A DNA stretch of 33,854 nucleotides from Dehalococcoidia bacterium (GCA_030619685.1 JAUXAX010000019.1:1-33854); one strand, 5' to 3'; numbered from the stretch's first letter, positions 24,310-32,734 are shown. Notes: a model not told the origin generated them from the sequence alone. Made by a program: numbers and translations.

Positions 24310-25518
24310 ATGGAGTTCAGATACACTGCATCCACAGGCGATGGAAGTCCAGTCAGCGGGGTCTTGGTCGCTGAGTCGGAGGGCAATGCGGAGCAGCTAC
24401 TGTGGGACTCTGGGCTCATAATCATCCAGTTGAAGAAGCATCTTAAGCTGCCCGCGCTACACGAGGCATTGCCCACAGTCTTTGGGGTGAAGCGGCACGA
24501 TGTAATACAGTTCAGCAGAAACCTGGCTAGCCTCCTCGAGGCCGGCATACCCATCTTGAGAGCGTTGACGATACAAAGTCGCTTTGGAAAACGAGCTTTG
24601 AGAGCTGTGCTGAGGGAAGTGATAACTGACCTTGAAAAGGGGAGCCGCCTCTCAGAGGCCTGCGGCAAACATCCTTCCGCTTTCCCCGCCTTTTACGTTT
24701 ACTTGCTGAGGACGGGTGAGGAAGTGGGCAACTTGGCTCAGGTATTGAGGGACACCGCTACTCACATGGAGAGGGACGAGACTACTACGGCCAAGGTGAA
24801 GCGCAGCCTGGCTTACCCAACATTTGTTCTGGTGCTTGCAGTTTGCGCTATATTTGTGATGATGGCGAAGGTGGTTCCTGCGCTGACATCTATGTTCAAT
24901 GAATTCGGGAGTGACTTGCCACCGATGACCCGAGGGTTAATAGCGGTGAGCGACTTCTTCCAGGCTAGTTTCTTGTACATTATTCTAGGCGTGGCGGTGA
25001 TCGGTGTCGGAGGTTTGTTCTATCTCAGGACGCCAGCAGGGAAGCGAAGGAAGGACATAGTCATGCTCAAGATTCCCGTGATTGGGCCGGCTGTGCTGAA
25101 GTCGGGGTTATCCAGGTTCTGCCGCAATATAAGCATGCTGGTGGGGGCTGGCGTGTCCCTGTTTGATGCTTTGAAACTGACCTCGGAAACAACCGATAAT
25201 AGCGTGATAGCTGAGGCCGTGGCTGGCATTCGCTCTAGGGTGGGTGATGGGCAACTCTTCTCCCAGGCAATAGCTGCGGATGCCATTTTCCCTGGGCTGC
25301 TGCCCGAGATGGTAGGGGTAGGTGAGGAGGCGGGAATCCTGGAGACACAGTTGACTAAGGTTTCCGATTTCTACGAGGAGGAGGCGGAGAGAGCCATCTC
25401 TCAGGTTACAGGGACGCTGACGCCAGCACTCACCATCATGGTGGGACTGATAATTGGGCTAATTGCGGTAACGTTATACAGCTCTATCTATTCGATGGTG
25501 GACGTGCTGCCGGATTAG
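24310..25518 (+). CDS. pilC: Type IV pilus inner-membrane platform protein PilC
   Basis: A 402-residue polytopic membrane protein with two repeated T2SSF domains. The first contains FSRNLASLLEAGIPILRAL, the second FCRNISMLVGAGVSLFDAL, each followed by membrane helices (about 165-190, 215-235, 370-395). It holds the motors PilB and PilT on the membrane and passes motion to the pilin rod. I start it at ATG 24310 (MEFRYTAS, as in relatives) because AGGGGGTG lies seven bases upstream; the GTG at 24304 is too close to it. It is the first gene after the repeat element, and TATAAA at 24286 could be part of its promoter. Confidence 0.94.
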   Translation: MEFRYTASTGDGSPVSGVLVAESEGNAEQLLWDSGLIIIQLKKHLKLPALHEALPTVFGVKRHDVIQFSRNLASLLEAGIPILRALTIQSRFGKRALRAVLREVITDLEKGSRLSEACGKHPSAFPAFYVYLLRTGEEVGNLAQVLRDTATHMERDETTTAKVKRSLAYPTFVLVLAVCAIFVMMAKVVPALTSMFNEFGSDLPPMTRGLIAVSDFFQASFLYIILGVAVIGVGGLFYLRTPAGKRRKDIVMLKIPVIGPAVLKSGLSRFCRNISMLVGAGVSLFDALKLTSETTDNSVIAEAVAGIRSRVGDGQLFSQAIAADAIFPGLLPEMVGVGEEAGILETQLTKVSDFYEEEAERAISQVTGTLTPALTIMVGLIIGLIAVTLYSSIYSMVDVLPD

Positions 25519-25553
25519 TATTGGGGAAAAGAGCGAGACAGGGGTGGCAGCAA

Positions 25554-26012
25554 ATGTTGAAGCGTACAGGCCAAGTTTGCCGAAAAGCGCTGTTCAGGAA
25601 CTCAAGCGGGGCTACATTTGTCGAGGTGGTAATCGCCATTATCGTTCTGGCGCTGATAACGGCATCTATTCCCCCTGTCCTCATTCTGATCACAAAGTCT
25701 CAGTTCTCATGGACCGAGCAGAGAGTCGCGGAGAGCCTGACCCGGAACCAGATGGAGTATATCAAAGTCGCATCGTACATACCTGGCAATGAGACGTATC
25801 CGTTGCCCCAATATGCAGAGGTGCCCAAACCCGACGAGACCTACGACATTGATATCGTTGCGCAGCCTATTGATCAGGTAACTAAGGCCCCTCTCGCCCT
25901 GGGGCAAGATGACGGCATTCAGGAGATAACGGTCAGTATTTATCATGTAGATAGGTTGGTGTTGGAAACCACGAACTATAAGGTTGACCGGCTGGACGTA
26001 TTGGCTCGCTGA
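25554..26012 (+). CDS. Prepilin-like protein with type III signal sequence (minor pilin 1)
   Basis: A 152-residue protein with a prepilin peptidase site: Gly19 followed by ATFVE (Glu24) and a hydrophobic helix to about residue 45. Cleavage would leave an N-methylatable Ala. The C-terminal part is a small globular domain without recognised motifs. I chose ATG 25554 because AGGGGTG sits seven bases upstream; a TTG at 25521 would add 11 residues. It follows pilC closely and precedes another prepilin by five bases, so it is probably a minor pilin that primes or tips the pilus. Confidence 0.82.
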   Translation: MLKRTGQVCRKALFRNSSGATFVEVVIAIIVLALITASIPPVLILITKSQFSWTEQRVAESLTRNQMEYIKVASYIPGNETYPLPQYAEVPKPDETYDIDIVAQPIDQVTKAPLALGQDDGIQEITVSIYHVDRLVLETTNYKVDRLDVLAR

Positions 26013-26017
26013 GGGAT

Positions 26018-26662
26018 ATGGTGGACGCTATGGTTTGCGGGAAGCAGAAGAGGAGAGGCCAGGCAGGTTTTACCCTGGTGGAGTTGATGGTCGCCGTTGC
26101 CATCAGCGCGCTCATTGTGCTTGGCAGCCTGGTGTTTTTGCGTTACACGATTACTGTGGCTGATGACAACAGGGACAAGACGATGGCCACACTCCAGGTG
26201 CAGTACGTCGGCTTCTGGATCAGTGAGGATGTTGTTCAGGCTCAAACCATCGAGATCGGTGCCTCCCATGGGTTTCCGCTCACCATAATATGGCAGGAGT
26301 GGGACGGCTCTCAGAGCGAAACGATTACGTACTACGTTGAGGATATAGAGGATGGGGACCTCTGGCGGCTTATGCGAACACGCGATGTCTATGAGGGAGT
26401 TGACCTAGTAAGCAGCGCGACGTCTTTGGTTGCGGAGCACTTGGTCCCGTGGTCCGACGCTGAGGGTGAAGGAACGAGAGTTTGCAGGATGGTCTATGAT
26501 GTGGAGTATGACATTATGAAGTCACTGGTGGTTGAGGTGGCTGCCAGGGCTGACCGCAGTGAGGCAAGCAGCACATACGAGATATATCCCAGAGCCGTGG
26601 TTGACTGGTTCCCACAAGACGTGGACAGTCACTATACCGGTCCGGAGTGCCCTGTCAGCTAG
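26018..26662 (+). CDS. Prepilin-like protein with GFTLVE signal (minor pilin 2, PilW-like)
   Basis: A 214-residue prepilin with the classical site Gly17-FTLVE (Glu22) followed by a helix of about 22 hydrophobic residues. The larger globular domain of about 170 residues, rich in beta-forming and acidic residues, resembles PilW/GspJ-size minor pilins. GAGGG lies only three bases before the ATG, and ATG 26030 is an alternative start that leaves the signal intact. It starts five bases after the previous gene and ends ten bases before the next. It likely sits at the pilus tip or in the priming complex. Confidence 0.82.
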   Translation: MVDAMVCGKQKRRGQAGFTLVELMVAVAISALIVLGSLVFLRYTITVADDNRDKTMATLQVQYVGFWISEDVVQAQTIEIGASHGFPLTIIWQEWDGSQSETITYYVEDIEDGDLWRLMRTRDVYEGVDLVSSATSLVAEHLVPWSDAEGEGTRVCRMVYDVEYDIMKSLVVEVAARADRSEASSTYEIYPRAVVDWFPQDVDSHYTGPECPVS

Positions 26663-26672
26663 GGGATGAGGA

Positions 26673-27779
26673 ATGATGAAGAGTTCAAATCTTAGGAAAA
26701 GCGAAGCGGGACAAGTCCTGGTCTATGTCACGATCGCGCTGATGCTGGCCTTACTGGTTATGCCGCCGCTGCTGGGGTTCATCTTCAGCGCTGGCCGCAC
26801 GGCCCAGATACGTGAAGAAAGGATGCTCCAGGTCTATGCCGCCGATACAGGCATAGAGGAGGGATACTACAGGATAACAGGGAACTCGACCGGCCTGCCG
26901 CAAAGCCCGGAAGATCCCCCGTGGGTCAGCAACATATCGGACGTGAACGGGTACGATGTAGCTGTCGAGGTCTACAAAGATGCCGGGGACATCTACAGGA
27001 TTGTCTCCACGGCCACCAGCTACACTGGCGCCAACGTCACAATAGAGTCGTGGGTCGCGGCATTGAACTACCAATACCTCCTTGATAGCGCCTTAAGCAG
27101 TTACGGTGACGTAATCCTCAGATCGGGTGTTGAGGTCTACGGCGACATCACATATAATGGCGAGCTGGACAACAAGGGTGAAATCGAGGGTAATGCAACT
27201 AAGGGAGTAGCAAGCTGGCCAGACGAGGGCGACCTAATCGATTTCTACCTCGGGGATGTGCCAACTGATGACCCCTATGAAGAGGGACAGATAGACCTCC
27301 AGCAAGACGAGACTATCGGCCCATTGTATAAAGAGGGATCACTGGACATCTATTCCAGCAGTTCTACACCAACGCTGACGCTTATGGGCACTTTCTATGT
27401 GACAGGCAACCTGGATATCGGCAAAACAAACCAGGACTTTGTCCTGGATCTCAACAGTCAGACTATTTTTAGTGAACAGATGATTGACATAGGCAGAAAA
27501 TGCACCATCACTGGATCAGGAGCCATAATTGCCCTGGGAGACATTTTCTTTTCCCCACATGTGCAGAGCGGGCCTAATGATTTCGTGTTCATCATGTCTA
27601 TCAGCGGTGAGCTTCAGGCACAACCTGGCGGCGATTTCTATGGCGCTATGGCGGGGTTGATTGAGATTACCTCTCAGCCAGACAGTACTATCTGGTGGCG
27701 CGAGTATTCGATCGACGACCTGAACTTCCCCAAGGGTGATCTTTTACCAGACATCAGGGCCTACATTATTCGTGGCTAG
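26673..27779 (+). CDS. PilX-like membrane-anchored surface protein with large beta-rich domain
   Basis: This 368-residue protein begins with EAGQVLVYVTIALMLALLVM, a hydrophobic helix after a short basic N-terminus as in PilX-type proteins, and continues YAADTGIEEGYYRI, matching the PilX feature of an early helix with an AAxxGxEE segment. No GFTLVE site is seen, so processing by PilD is unclear. The remaining 300 residues are Gly/Asp/Ser/Thr-rich. The segment from about 230 to 330 (YVTGNLDIGKT, ITGSGAIIALGDIFF) looks like a repetitive beta-solenoid. It could be an adhesin displayed by the pilus. Two ATGs, 26673 and 26676, follow GAGGA. Confidence 0.7.
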   Translation: MMKSSNLRKSEAGQVLVYVTIALMLALLVMPPLLGFIFSAGRTAQIREERMLQVYAADTGIEEGYYRITGNSTGLPQSPEDPPWVSNISDVNGYDVAVEVYKDAGDIYRIVSTATSYTGANVTIESWVAALNYQYLLDSALSSYGDVILRSGVEVYGDITYNGELDNKGEIEGNATKGVASWPDEGDLIDFYLGDVPTDDPYEEGQIDLQQDETIGPLYKEGSLDIYSSSSTPTLTLMGTFYVTGNLDIGKTNQDFVLDLNSQTIFSEQMIDIGRKCTITGSGAIIALGDIFFSPHVQSGPNDFVFIMSISGELQAQPGGDFYGAMAGLIEITSQPDSTIWWREYSIDDLNFPKGDLLPDIRAYIIRG

Positions 27780-28065
27780 CCAACGAGTGAGCATAGGTGC
27801 TGCCCTTGGAGGAAGGCAGGAACGGGAGACGTGATAGGATCGAGCTGACGGAGACCCTTGAGATCTTGGCACAACGGCGGGTGGTTGCGACATGGAAACC
27901 GAAGCAAGATTCAGGGTGCATACTCCTGTCTGGAGCTCGATTTTTTTACGGTGGCGCCCCCTAGTACTAAAAGCCCCCTGAGAGTGAGGGATTTGGGGGG
28001 TTGAAACCCGTTTCCAAACGCTCTAGTATCTTATAAGAATATGAGTTCGGAGGAGAATAGCTATA
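27780..28065 (+). other. Gap before pilN, probable promoter region
   Basis: No supported gene. A 55-codon frame (27797-27964) lacks a ribosome binding site. Near 27970-28003, GCCCCCT and GGGGGG can pair as a weak hairpin without a T-run. CTTATAAG at about 28030-28037 could be part of a -10 region for pilN, but no matching -35 is clear. Confidence 0.35.
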
Positions 28066-28605
28066 ATGAACGTTGAAATCAATCTACTCCCCGAAGAGTT
28101 CCGTCCCCGAGCTCCTGTAGAGACGAGGACCTTGTTGGTGATAGTGCTCATCCTGGCCCTGGCTGTCGGTTGTTATCTCCTCTACCAGGCAAAGAGCAAT
28201 GCGAAAGCCGAGATAGCGGATCTAGAGAAGAATATAGCCGCGGTCAACCAGCAGATTGATACTATCACCAGGGACGCTCAGGGGCTGACGAACTCAATCA
28301 GCACGCTGAAGACAGTGACGAGGAGTTACGAATCCTTCGTGGCCTCGAAGATAACCTGGGGAGATGCTCTGGCAAGGGTGCAGTCTCATAAGCCGAGTGG
28401 AGTGGTACTGAGTGGACTTACTCAGAAAGGAAATACCCTTGAAATACAGGGCACAGCAGGAGGTACGTCCTCAAGTTTCAGCGGAGCAGCCAGCTATGGC
28501 CGCGCCCTGGACGGGGACACGAAGTTCACTCTCGCCGGGTGGGCGACACTCAAATCCGCGGCTTTTTCGCTAACTGTCAAAGTCGCGCCTGGGGGTGGGA
28601 GATGA
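28066..28605 (+). CDS. pilN: Type IV pilus assembly protein PilN
   Basis: A 179-residue protein with the PilN hallmark INLLPEEFR at residues 5-13, the short cytoplasmic tail that docks into PilM. It is followed by one membrane helix (about 22-41), a coiled coil (about 43-80) and a small ferredoxin-like periplasm-side domain. With PilO and PilM it forms the alignment complex linking the cytoplasmic motor to the outside. GGAGGAG lies about ten bases before the ATG. Its stop overlaps the start of pilO by an ATGA, indicating coupled translation. Confidence 0.88.
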   Translation: MNVEINLLPEEFRPRAPVETRTLLVIVLILALAVGCYLLYQAKSNAKAEIADLEKNIAAVNQQIDTITRDAQGLTNSISTLKTVTRSYESFVASKITWGDALARVQSHKPSGVVLSGLTQKGNTLEIQGTAGGTSSSFSGAASYGRALDGDTKFTLAGWATLKSAAFSLTVKVAPGGGR

Positions 28606-29135
28606 TAGAGTTGCTGAGACAGAATATCCGTCTCGTCGCCGTCATTGCGGTGGTTGTCCTCCTTCTAGTTGTCAATATCTTTTTTTTCCTCCAGTGGCAG
28701 TCGGCTGAGGGCGACCAGGGGAAGCTGGAGGATAATTGGAAGCTTGTCGATACTAACCTGAGGCTTGCTCGTGCTCAGTACGACTTGGATGCGTTGCAGG
28801 CGCAGAAGGACCAACTATCCGCCAAGCCCCAATTCCCATCGGAGTTGCCCATCGTTGATTTGATGTTGTACATGGCAAATGGAGCGCCCCGGTTGGGGGT
28901 TATCATCACTGAGGTCAAGCCTAGTGCCAGTGCTGGTAGCGAGACGATCGGAGGGAGGGCATATTCGACCTATAAGACGCAGGTAACTGTAACAGGGACT
29001 TTGTCGAAGATCAGCTCGTTCCTCACGTACATAGAGGGGGGCCCTTTCACCGGCATTAGGATCGAGGATGTGAGTTTGAGCGGTTCGGGGCAAAGCTGGC
29101 AGAGCAAGTTCACTATAGTCGTTATCACCCAGTAA
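28602..29135 (+). CDS. pilO: Type IV pilus assembly protein PilO
   Basis: A 177-residue protein with one N-terminal membrane helix (about 9-30), a coiled-coil segment (about 33-70), and a C-terminal domain ending in the beta-rich VTVTGTLSKISSFLTYIEG pattern found in PilO. I start it at ATG 28602, which overlaps the pilN stop (ATGA) and has GGTGGGAG just before it. An upstream in-frame ATG at 28539 would overlap pilN by 67 bases. PilO pairs with PilN through the coiled coil; sequence identity in this family is low, so the call also rests on position. Confidence 0.85.
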   Translation: MIELLRQNIRLVAVIAVVVLLLVVNIFFFLQWQSAEGDQGKLEDNWKLVDTNLRLARAQYDLDALQAQKDQLSAKPQFPSELPIVDLMLYMANGAPRLGVIITEVKPSASAGSETIGGRAYSTYKTQVTVTGTLSKISSFLTYIEGGPFTGIRIEDVSLSGSGQSWQSKFTIVVITQ

Positions 29136-29154
29136 TAGAGGGGGGCAGAGAACC

Positions 29155-30042
29155 ATGAGGTTGTTCGATCGTCGCGGAATGGCTTTTACTGTTGAAAGCA
29201 TGACTTTGAGAATGCTCATTTTCTCGGGGAGAAAGATCGAGAGCTGGTATAGTGTTCCCCTCAGTTCCAAGTTGGTGAAAGAGGGGTTGATCTCTGTGCC
29301 CGAAGGAGTGGGCAGCGTTATGGCAGAGGCGATCAAGGAAAATGTTATTCCCAACAGTGGGGTGGTTTGCGCGGTGCCCAGCACCGGAAGTGCAACGCAG
29401 ACGCTCACCCTGCCGGGAGTTAAGAAAGGGAATGTGAAGGAAATCGTTAACCGGGAGATAAAGAGGACGATGCCCAGTTCCCTGGATGTCGATTTCGTTT
29501 ACTGGCAAGAATTGCATGGAGAAGAGGTGCAGAAGAAGCAGGTTTATGCTCTCGCTGTACCCCGGAGCAACATTGTTGGTGTAGTGGAGGCCTGTCGTGC
29601 TGCGGGGGTGACTATAAGAGGCATAGAGCTCAAACCTTTCGCGTTGGTCCGTGCTGTAAACTGCAAGAGTGGTATCATCGTGCACGGTGAGTTAGATAAC
29701 ATCGAAGTGGTCATTGTAGACAAGTTCTTCCCCGGCCTGTTTCGCAGCATTCCGGTGAAAGATGCCAAGCCTACTCCTGAGGTGGCTTCCCAGGATCTCC
29801 TGCGTGAGCTTCCGTTCACCGTCGATTATTACAATCGTACCTATCGTGAGTCTCAACTCGACCCCGAGGCTGCCGTTTACCTCAGCGGTGAACTTGCTCT
29901 TGACCCCAAACTGGCCACGGAAATAACGCAGGCAACCGGGCGCGAAGTAGTTAGTGTTGAGCCCCCGGGGGAATATCCGCCCAATTTTCCTCTGGCGCAG
30001 TTCCTGCCCAACGTGGGACTGATGCTCAGAGACAAATGGTAG
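29155..30042 (+). CDS. pilM: PilM-like actin-fold protein of the pilus alignment complex
   Basis: A 295-residue cytoplasmic protein of the PilM type. It has AVPSTGSATQTLTLPG (about 79-94), VNREIKRTMP, a central ELKPFALVRAV with the following strand IIVHGELDNIEVVIV, and the C-terminal YLSGELALDPKLATEI and PLAQFLPNVGLML. It is shorter than the usual 340-370 residues, and the first phosphate loop (GIDIGS in typical PilM) is degenerate (FTVESMTLRML), so ATP binding is doubtful. It is placed after pilN and pilO rather than before them. A G-rich run precedes the ATG. PilM binds the PilN tail and links it to PilB. Confidence 0.8.
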   Translation: MRLFDRRGMAFTVESMTLRMLIFSGRKIESWYSVPLSSKLVKEGLISVPEGVGSVMAEAIKENVIPNSGVVCAVPSTGSATQTLTLPGVKKGNVKEIVNREIKRTMPSSLDVDFVYWQELHGEEVQKKQVYALAVPRSNIVGVVEACRAAGVTIRGIELKPFALVRAVNCKSGIIVHGELDNIEVVIVDKFFPGLFRSIPVKDAKPTPEVASQDLLRELPFTVDYYNRTYRESQLDPEAAVYLSGELALDPKLATEITQATGREVVSVEPPGEYPPNFPLAQFLPNVGLMLRDKW

Positions 30043-30125
30043 ATATAGGTAGTGACCCTTTAATAGTCTCAGTAGGATTTGGGTTGAGTCAGTCAGATTT
30101 TGCCATTTGCAATTGAAATGAGGTG

Positions 30126-30929
30126 ATGGTAGCTTTAATATCGGTTGGCTTTGCTCTCCTTGGCCTGTCAGTAGGCAGTTTCCTCAATTTGTGCAGCGAC
30201 CGCCTCCCACGTGGCGAGTCTATCACCAGTCCCGGTTCGCGTTGCGACAACTGCAATCGAAGCCTTAAGGCAATTGACCTGGTGCCCGTGTTCAGCTATC
30301 TGTGGCTGCGAGGTCGCTGTCGCTATTGTGACGCTAGAATCCCCATTCGACTGCCTATTCTGGAGTTTGCGACCGGCGTCATTTTCGCATTGCTGGCGTG
30401 GCATTACGGGCTCAACCTTGAGCTTGCCATTGCTCTGATCTATGCCAGCCTTCTCCTGCTCATATTCGTCGTCGACCTGGAGCAGGGGCTGATTCTCAAC
30501 GCTGTAGTCTTGCCGGCGGTGGTACTTGCCTTTGTCTTCGCGTTTTTCTGGGCCGGGTTCAAGGAGTTCTGGCCCGAGGTGGGGCCTGGGTTTGTTGTCA
30601 GCTCACTGTTGGGGGGGGCGATAGGATTTGGTCTGATGATGCTGCCATATCTGATTTCGCGCGGTGGGATGGGTGCGGGCGATGTCAAGCTCGCCGCTCT
30701 CATTGGGCTGGTGAGTGGTTTCCCACTGGTGCTGGTTGCGCTGCTGGTGGGTATCATAGCCGGCGGGCTTGTGGCCGCGATTCTGCTGGTATCACGGCTG
30801 GCAAGAAGAAAGGACCCTATACCCTTTGGGCCATTCCTGGCGATGGGCGCGATGGTCTCAGTGATTTGGGGTGAGAACATCATAGACTGGTATCAATCGA
30901 GCTTGACGGCTTTGGCCTCGCCGTTGTAA
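30126..30929 (+). CDS. pilD: Prepilin peptidase / N-methyltransferase PilD
   Basis: A 267-residue polytopic membrane aspartyl protease that cleaves the prepilin leaders in this locus and methylates the new N-terminus. Seen are SVGSFLNL near the start, the zinc-binding cysteine pairs CDNC (40-43) and CRYC (65-68), the first catalytic Asp117 in VVDLEQGLILN, and the second, Asp186, in GMGAGDVKL. About seven hydrophobic helices follow each other. The start is uncertain: ATG 30126 has only GAGG two bases upstream, and GTG 30123 adds one residue. The presence of the four Cys means it is the full bifunctional type. Confidence 0.92.
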   Translation: MVALISVGFALLGLSVGSFLNLCSDRLPRGESITSPGSRCDNCNRSLKAIDLVPVFSYLWLRGRCRYCDARIPIRLPILEFATGVIFALLAWHYGLNLELAIALIYASLLLLIFVVDLEQGLILNAVVLPAVVLAFVFAFFWAGFKEFWPEVGPGFVVSSLLGGAIGFGLMMLPYLISRGGMGAGDVKLAALIGLVSGFPLVLVALLVGIIAGGLVAAILLVSRLARRKDPIPFGPFLAMGAMVSVIWGENIIDWYQSSLTALASPL

Positions 30930-31015
30930 AGCTATGCAAGTGAATCGAGCTTGCCGATAGTCGCGAGTGGTATCGGTGCAACCGAATAACGGATGACGAT
31001 TGAGAGTTGGATCAA

Positions 31016-31423
31016 ATGGTGAAGATGACAACCAAAAAAGGCAGAGAGGGCGGCTATAGCCTGCTGGAGCTGTCAATCGCGATGCTGATAATCGCGATCC
31101 TGGTAGCTGTGGTTATTCTTATGGTTACCGGGTTTTTCAGCAAGGCCCGCGAGACGGGGTTGCAAGCGGACCTGCAGTCAGTGCAGAGCGCACTCAATAC
31201 GTACATGATTGATTCGCTCAGCGCGCCCACCGCCGACGGCAGCCTGCCGCCACCCGGCGCGTCGGCCCCGATAGACTTCGACGCCAGTTTCACCCAGGGG
31301 GGAAAGCCCTTGGCTTTCTATCCGGACTACATCGAGAAGCTTCCCAAGCACCACGATGAAGGGGTGTGGCTCATTGACAGCCGCGGGACGGTGTCGGTGG
31401 ATATGGACCCCGAGGAGTACTAG
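31016..31423 (+). CDS. Type IV pilin-like protein (GspG/PilA type, small)
   Basis: A 135-residue prepilin: Gly13 followed by YSLLE (Glu18), then a hydrophobic helix (about 18-40) and a small domain with a Pro-rich loop (SLPPPGASAP). The long N-terminal helix continuing into ARETGLQADLQSVQSALNTY is typical of GspG-like pilins. The start is not settled: TTG 31007, ATG 31016 and ATG 31025 are all in frame and none has a strong ribosome binding site, which suggests low expression compared with the next pilin. It lies between pilD and the major pilin. Confidence 0.82.
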   Translation: MVKMTTKKGREGGYSLLELSIAMLIIAILVAVVILMVTGFFSKARETGLQADLQSVQSALNTYMIDSLSAPTADGSLPPPGASAPIDFDASFTQGGKPLAFYPDYIEKLPKHHDEGVWLIDSRGTVSVDMDPEEY

Positions 31424-31584
31424 AGGGGTACTAAAGTATCACAGAGTTTAGCCAATACTCCTATAGACACAAATACTCGCATATGGTAGCTTTTAAGGTG
31501 AAAAGACATGTGGTGAAAGGAGAAATGACAAGAGCGTGAAAATGACATCAAAAGCTGCTAAAAACAATAGAAAGGAGGTGAGTA
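31424..31584 (+). promoter_or_regulatory. Leader of the major pilin gene with a short upstream ORF
   Basis: This leader holds AAAGGAG at about 31517 and then a short frame from GTG AAA ATG (about 31536) of about 20 codons. Its stop (TAA) lies inside the first codons of the pilin gene, and it overlaps the AAAGGAGGT ribosome binding site. It may couple or regulate pilin translation. No clear -35/-10 pair is seen. Confidence 0.35.
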
Positions 31585-32286
31585 ATGAAAGGTTTTAAGA
31601 GAGGAAAGAAAGGTTTCACCTTGGTCGAGCTGCTGATCGTGATCGCCATTCTGGGAGTGCTGGCTGCGGTGGTTATCCCCAACGTAATCGGCTTGATGGG
31701 CAGAGGAGGCGCCCAGGCCTACGAGACCGATGAGGAGGTCATCCAGCTTGCGACATCTACCTTCTATGCTGATGTGCACTCGGGCTGGAACGACGTCGAT
31801 AATAATGATCCGACCGCCTATACCGACAATGTGTGGGGTGCCAATGGCACGACTGAGGACCCAGGACACTACTATCCCACGGCGATAGCAGTTACTGGAA
31901 GCCATATCCTGCGTCTCAGCACGACTGTATACGACACCGATAACGTGAACAACTACCGCATAACCAAAGCCGATGGCACGACCGCAGCAACCGACACCGA
32001 CATAGCGAACCACGCTATCTGGATGGGATTGCTGGTCCATGCTCCCGGTGACTTCGACTCCACGGATGGAGTCACTGCGCGTGCGGATGTATCCGTGCTC
32101 GCCACCGAGAACGGCCTCTACCTGCAGGAGATTCCGAAGTCGGCTATGCCTGGTGACACGACGCGGAACGGTGGCGTTGCTGGCAGCTACTGCTGGGTAG
32201 TGGGCAAGAACGGCACGGTCTACGGCGCCTATGCCCCGACTGGTGGTACTCCCTGGTATAGCGGCTTCCAAGGCTCGTATCCGTGA
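31585..32286 (+). CDS. pilA: Major type IV pilin candidate (PilA)
   Basis: A 233-residue prepilin with an ideal signal: a basic leader MKGFKRGKKG cut after Gly10, then FTLVELLIVIAILGVLAAVVIP with Glu15 at position 5 of the mature protein. The 190-residue globular domain is rich in Thr, Asp and Gly, with a C-terminal SYCWVVGKNGTVYGAY motif containing its single Cys. The ribosome binding site AAAGGAGGTGAG is the best in the locus, and a strong terminator follows. These facts support it being the abundant structural subunit, although size alone does not prove it. The domain is larger than in most GspG-like pilins. Confidence 0.88.
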   Translation: MKGFKRGKKGFTLVELLIVIAILGVLAAVVIPNVIGLMGRGGAQAYETDEEVIQLATSTFYADVHSGWNDVDNNDPTAYTDNVWGANGTTEDPGHYYPTAIAVTGSHILRLSTTVYDTDNVNNYRITKADGTTAATDTDIANHAIWMGLLVHAPGDFDSTDGVTARADVSVLATENGLYLQEIPKSAMPGDTTRNGGVAGSYCWVVGKNGTVYGAYAPTGGTPWYSGFQGSYP

Positions 32287-32346
32287 TCGGCGCTTAGCCG
32301 AGACAAGGGTTTAATCCTAAGTACTAAGTCAGAAACATTGGAGAAA

Positions 32347-32371
32347 GGAGCCCCCTGTAGGGGGCTCCTTT
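32347..32371 (+). terminator. Rho-independent terminator ending the pilus locus
   Basis: GGAGCCCCC (32347-32355), loop TGTA, then GGGGGCTCC (32360-32368) form a perfect 9-base-pair GC-rich stem, followed by TTT. It lies 60 bases after the pilin stop codon and probably ends transcription of the pilus operon. The short T-run is its only weakness. Confidence 0.82.
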
Positions 32372-32465
32372 CACATTAGCGTCATTGCGCGGTAACATGG
32401 TGCCGAAGCAAGCTTGAATGTATTATGATACGAGGGGTTACGGGGAAGGGGGATAGGCGGCAGTA

Positions 32466-32633
32466 GTAGGGTGGGTGTATAGTTTAGCGAAACCCACCGC
32501 TCGTTCTTCCGCTCGCCCTGAGCACGTCGAAGGGCCGTTCATGGTTCGACAAGCCTGTCCTGAGCGGAGCCGAAGGGCTCACCACGAACGGCATCTAGAA
32601 GGTGGGTTGCATTTCATTTCACCCACCCTGCTT
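32466..32633. repeat. Composite dispersed repeat (REP-like palindromes)
   Basis: The outer ends are AGGGTGGGTG and CACCCACCCT, each part of a GGTGGGT/ACCCACC hairpin (32467-32495 and 32602-32630). Between them are CGCCCTGAGCACGTCGAAGG and, in opposite orientation, CCTGTCCTGAGCGGAGCCGA, a pair of the well-known type of dispersed CCTGAGC-GTCGAAGGG repeats. No coding capacity. It probably marks a non-essential gap between the pilus locus and the regulator gene. Confidence 0.65.
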
Positions 32634-32678
32634 TTCTAAACATAAGAAAGCCAATCTAAATACGGACTTTTTGAAGCT

Positions 32679-32697
32679 ACACACTGGAAAAGTGTGT
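32679..32697. promoter_or_regulatory. Palindromic operator-like site upstream of the regulator
   Basis: ACACACT-GGAAA-AGTGTGT is a perfect 7-base inverted repeat ending nine bases before the -35 box of the regulator promoter, where an activator or autoregulator could bind. Confidence 0.45.
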
Positions 32698-32705
32698 GCA
32701 GGGGG

Positions 32706-32734
32706 TTTACAAAAGTCGGATTTTATGTTATATA
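32706..32734 (+). promoter_or_regulatory. Sigma-70-type promoter for the response regulator
   Basis: TTTACA (32706-32711, five of six to TTGACA), a 17-base spacer and TATATA (32729-32734, four of six) precede the response regulator by about 125 bases. The leader contains GCCTTTGAAGGC, a small palindrome near 32743. Confidence 0.5.

Noticed and set aside
27797..27964. Frame of 55 codons before pilN
   Set aside because: Starts at a GTG without a ribosome binding site, and no family is recognised.
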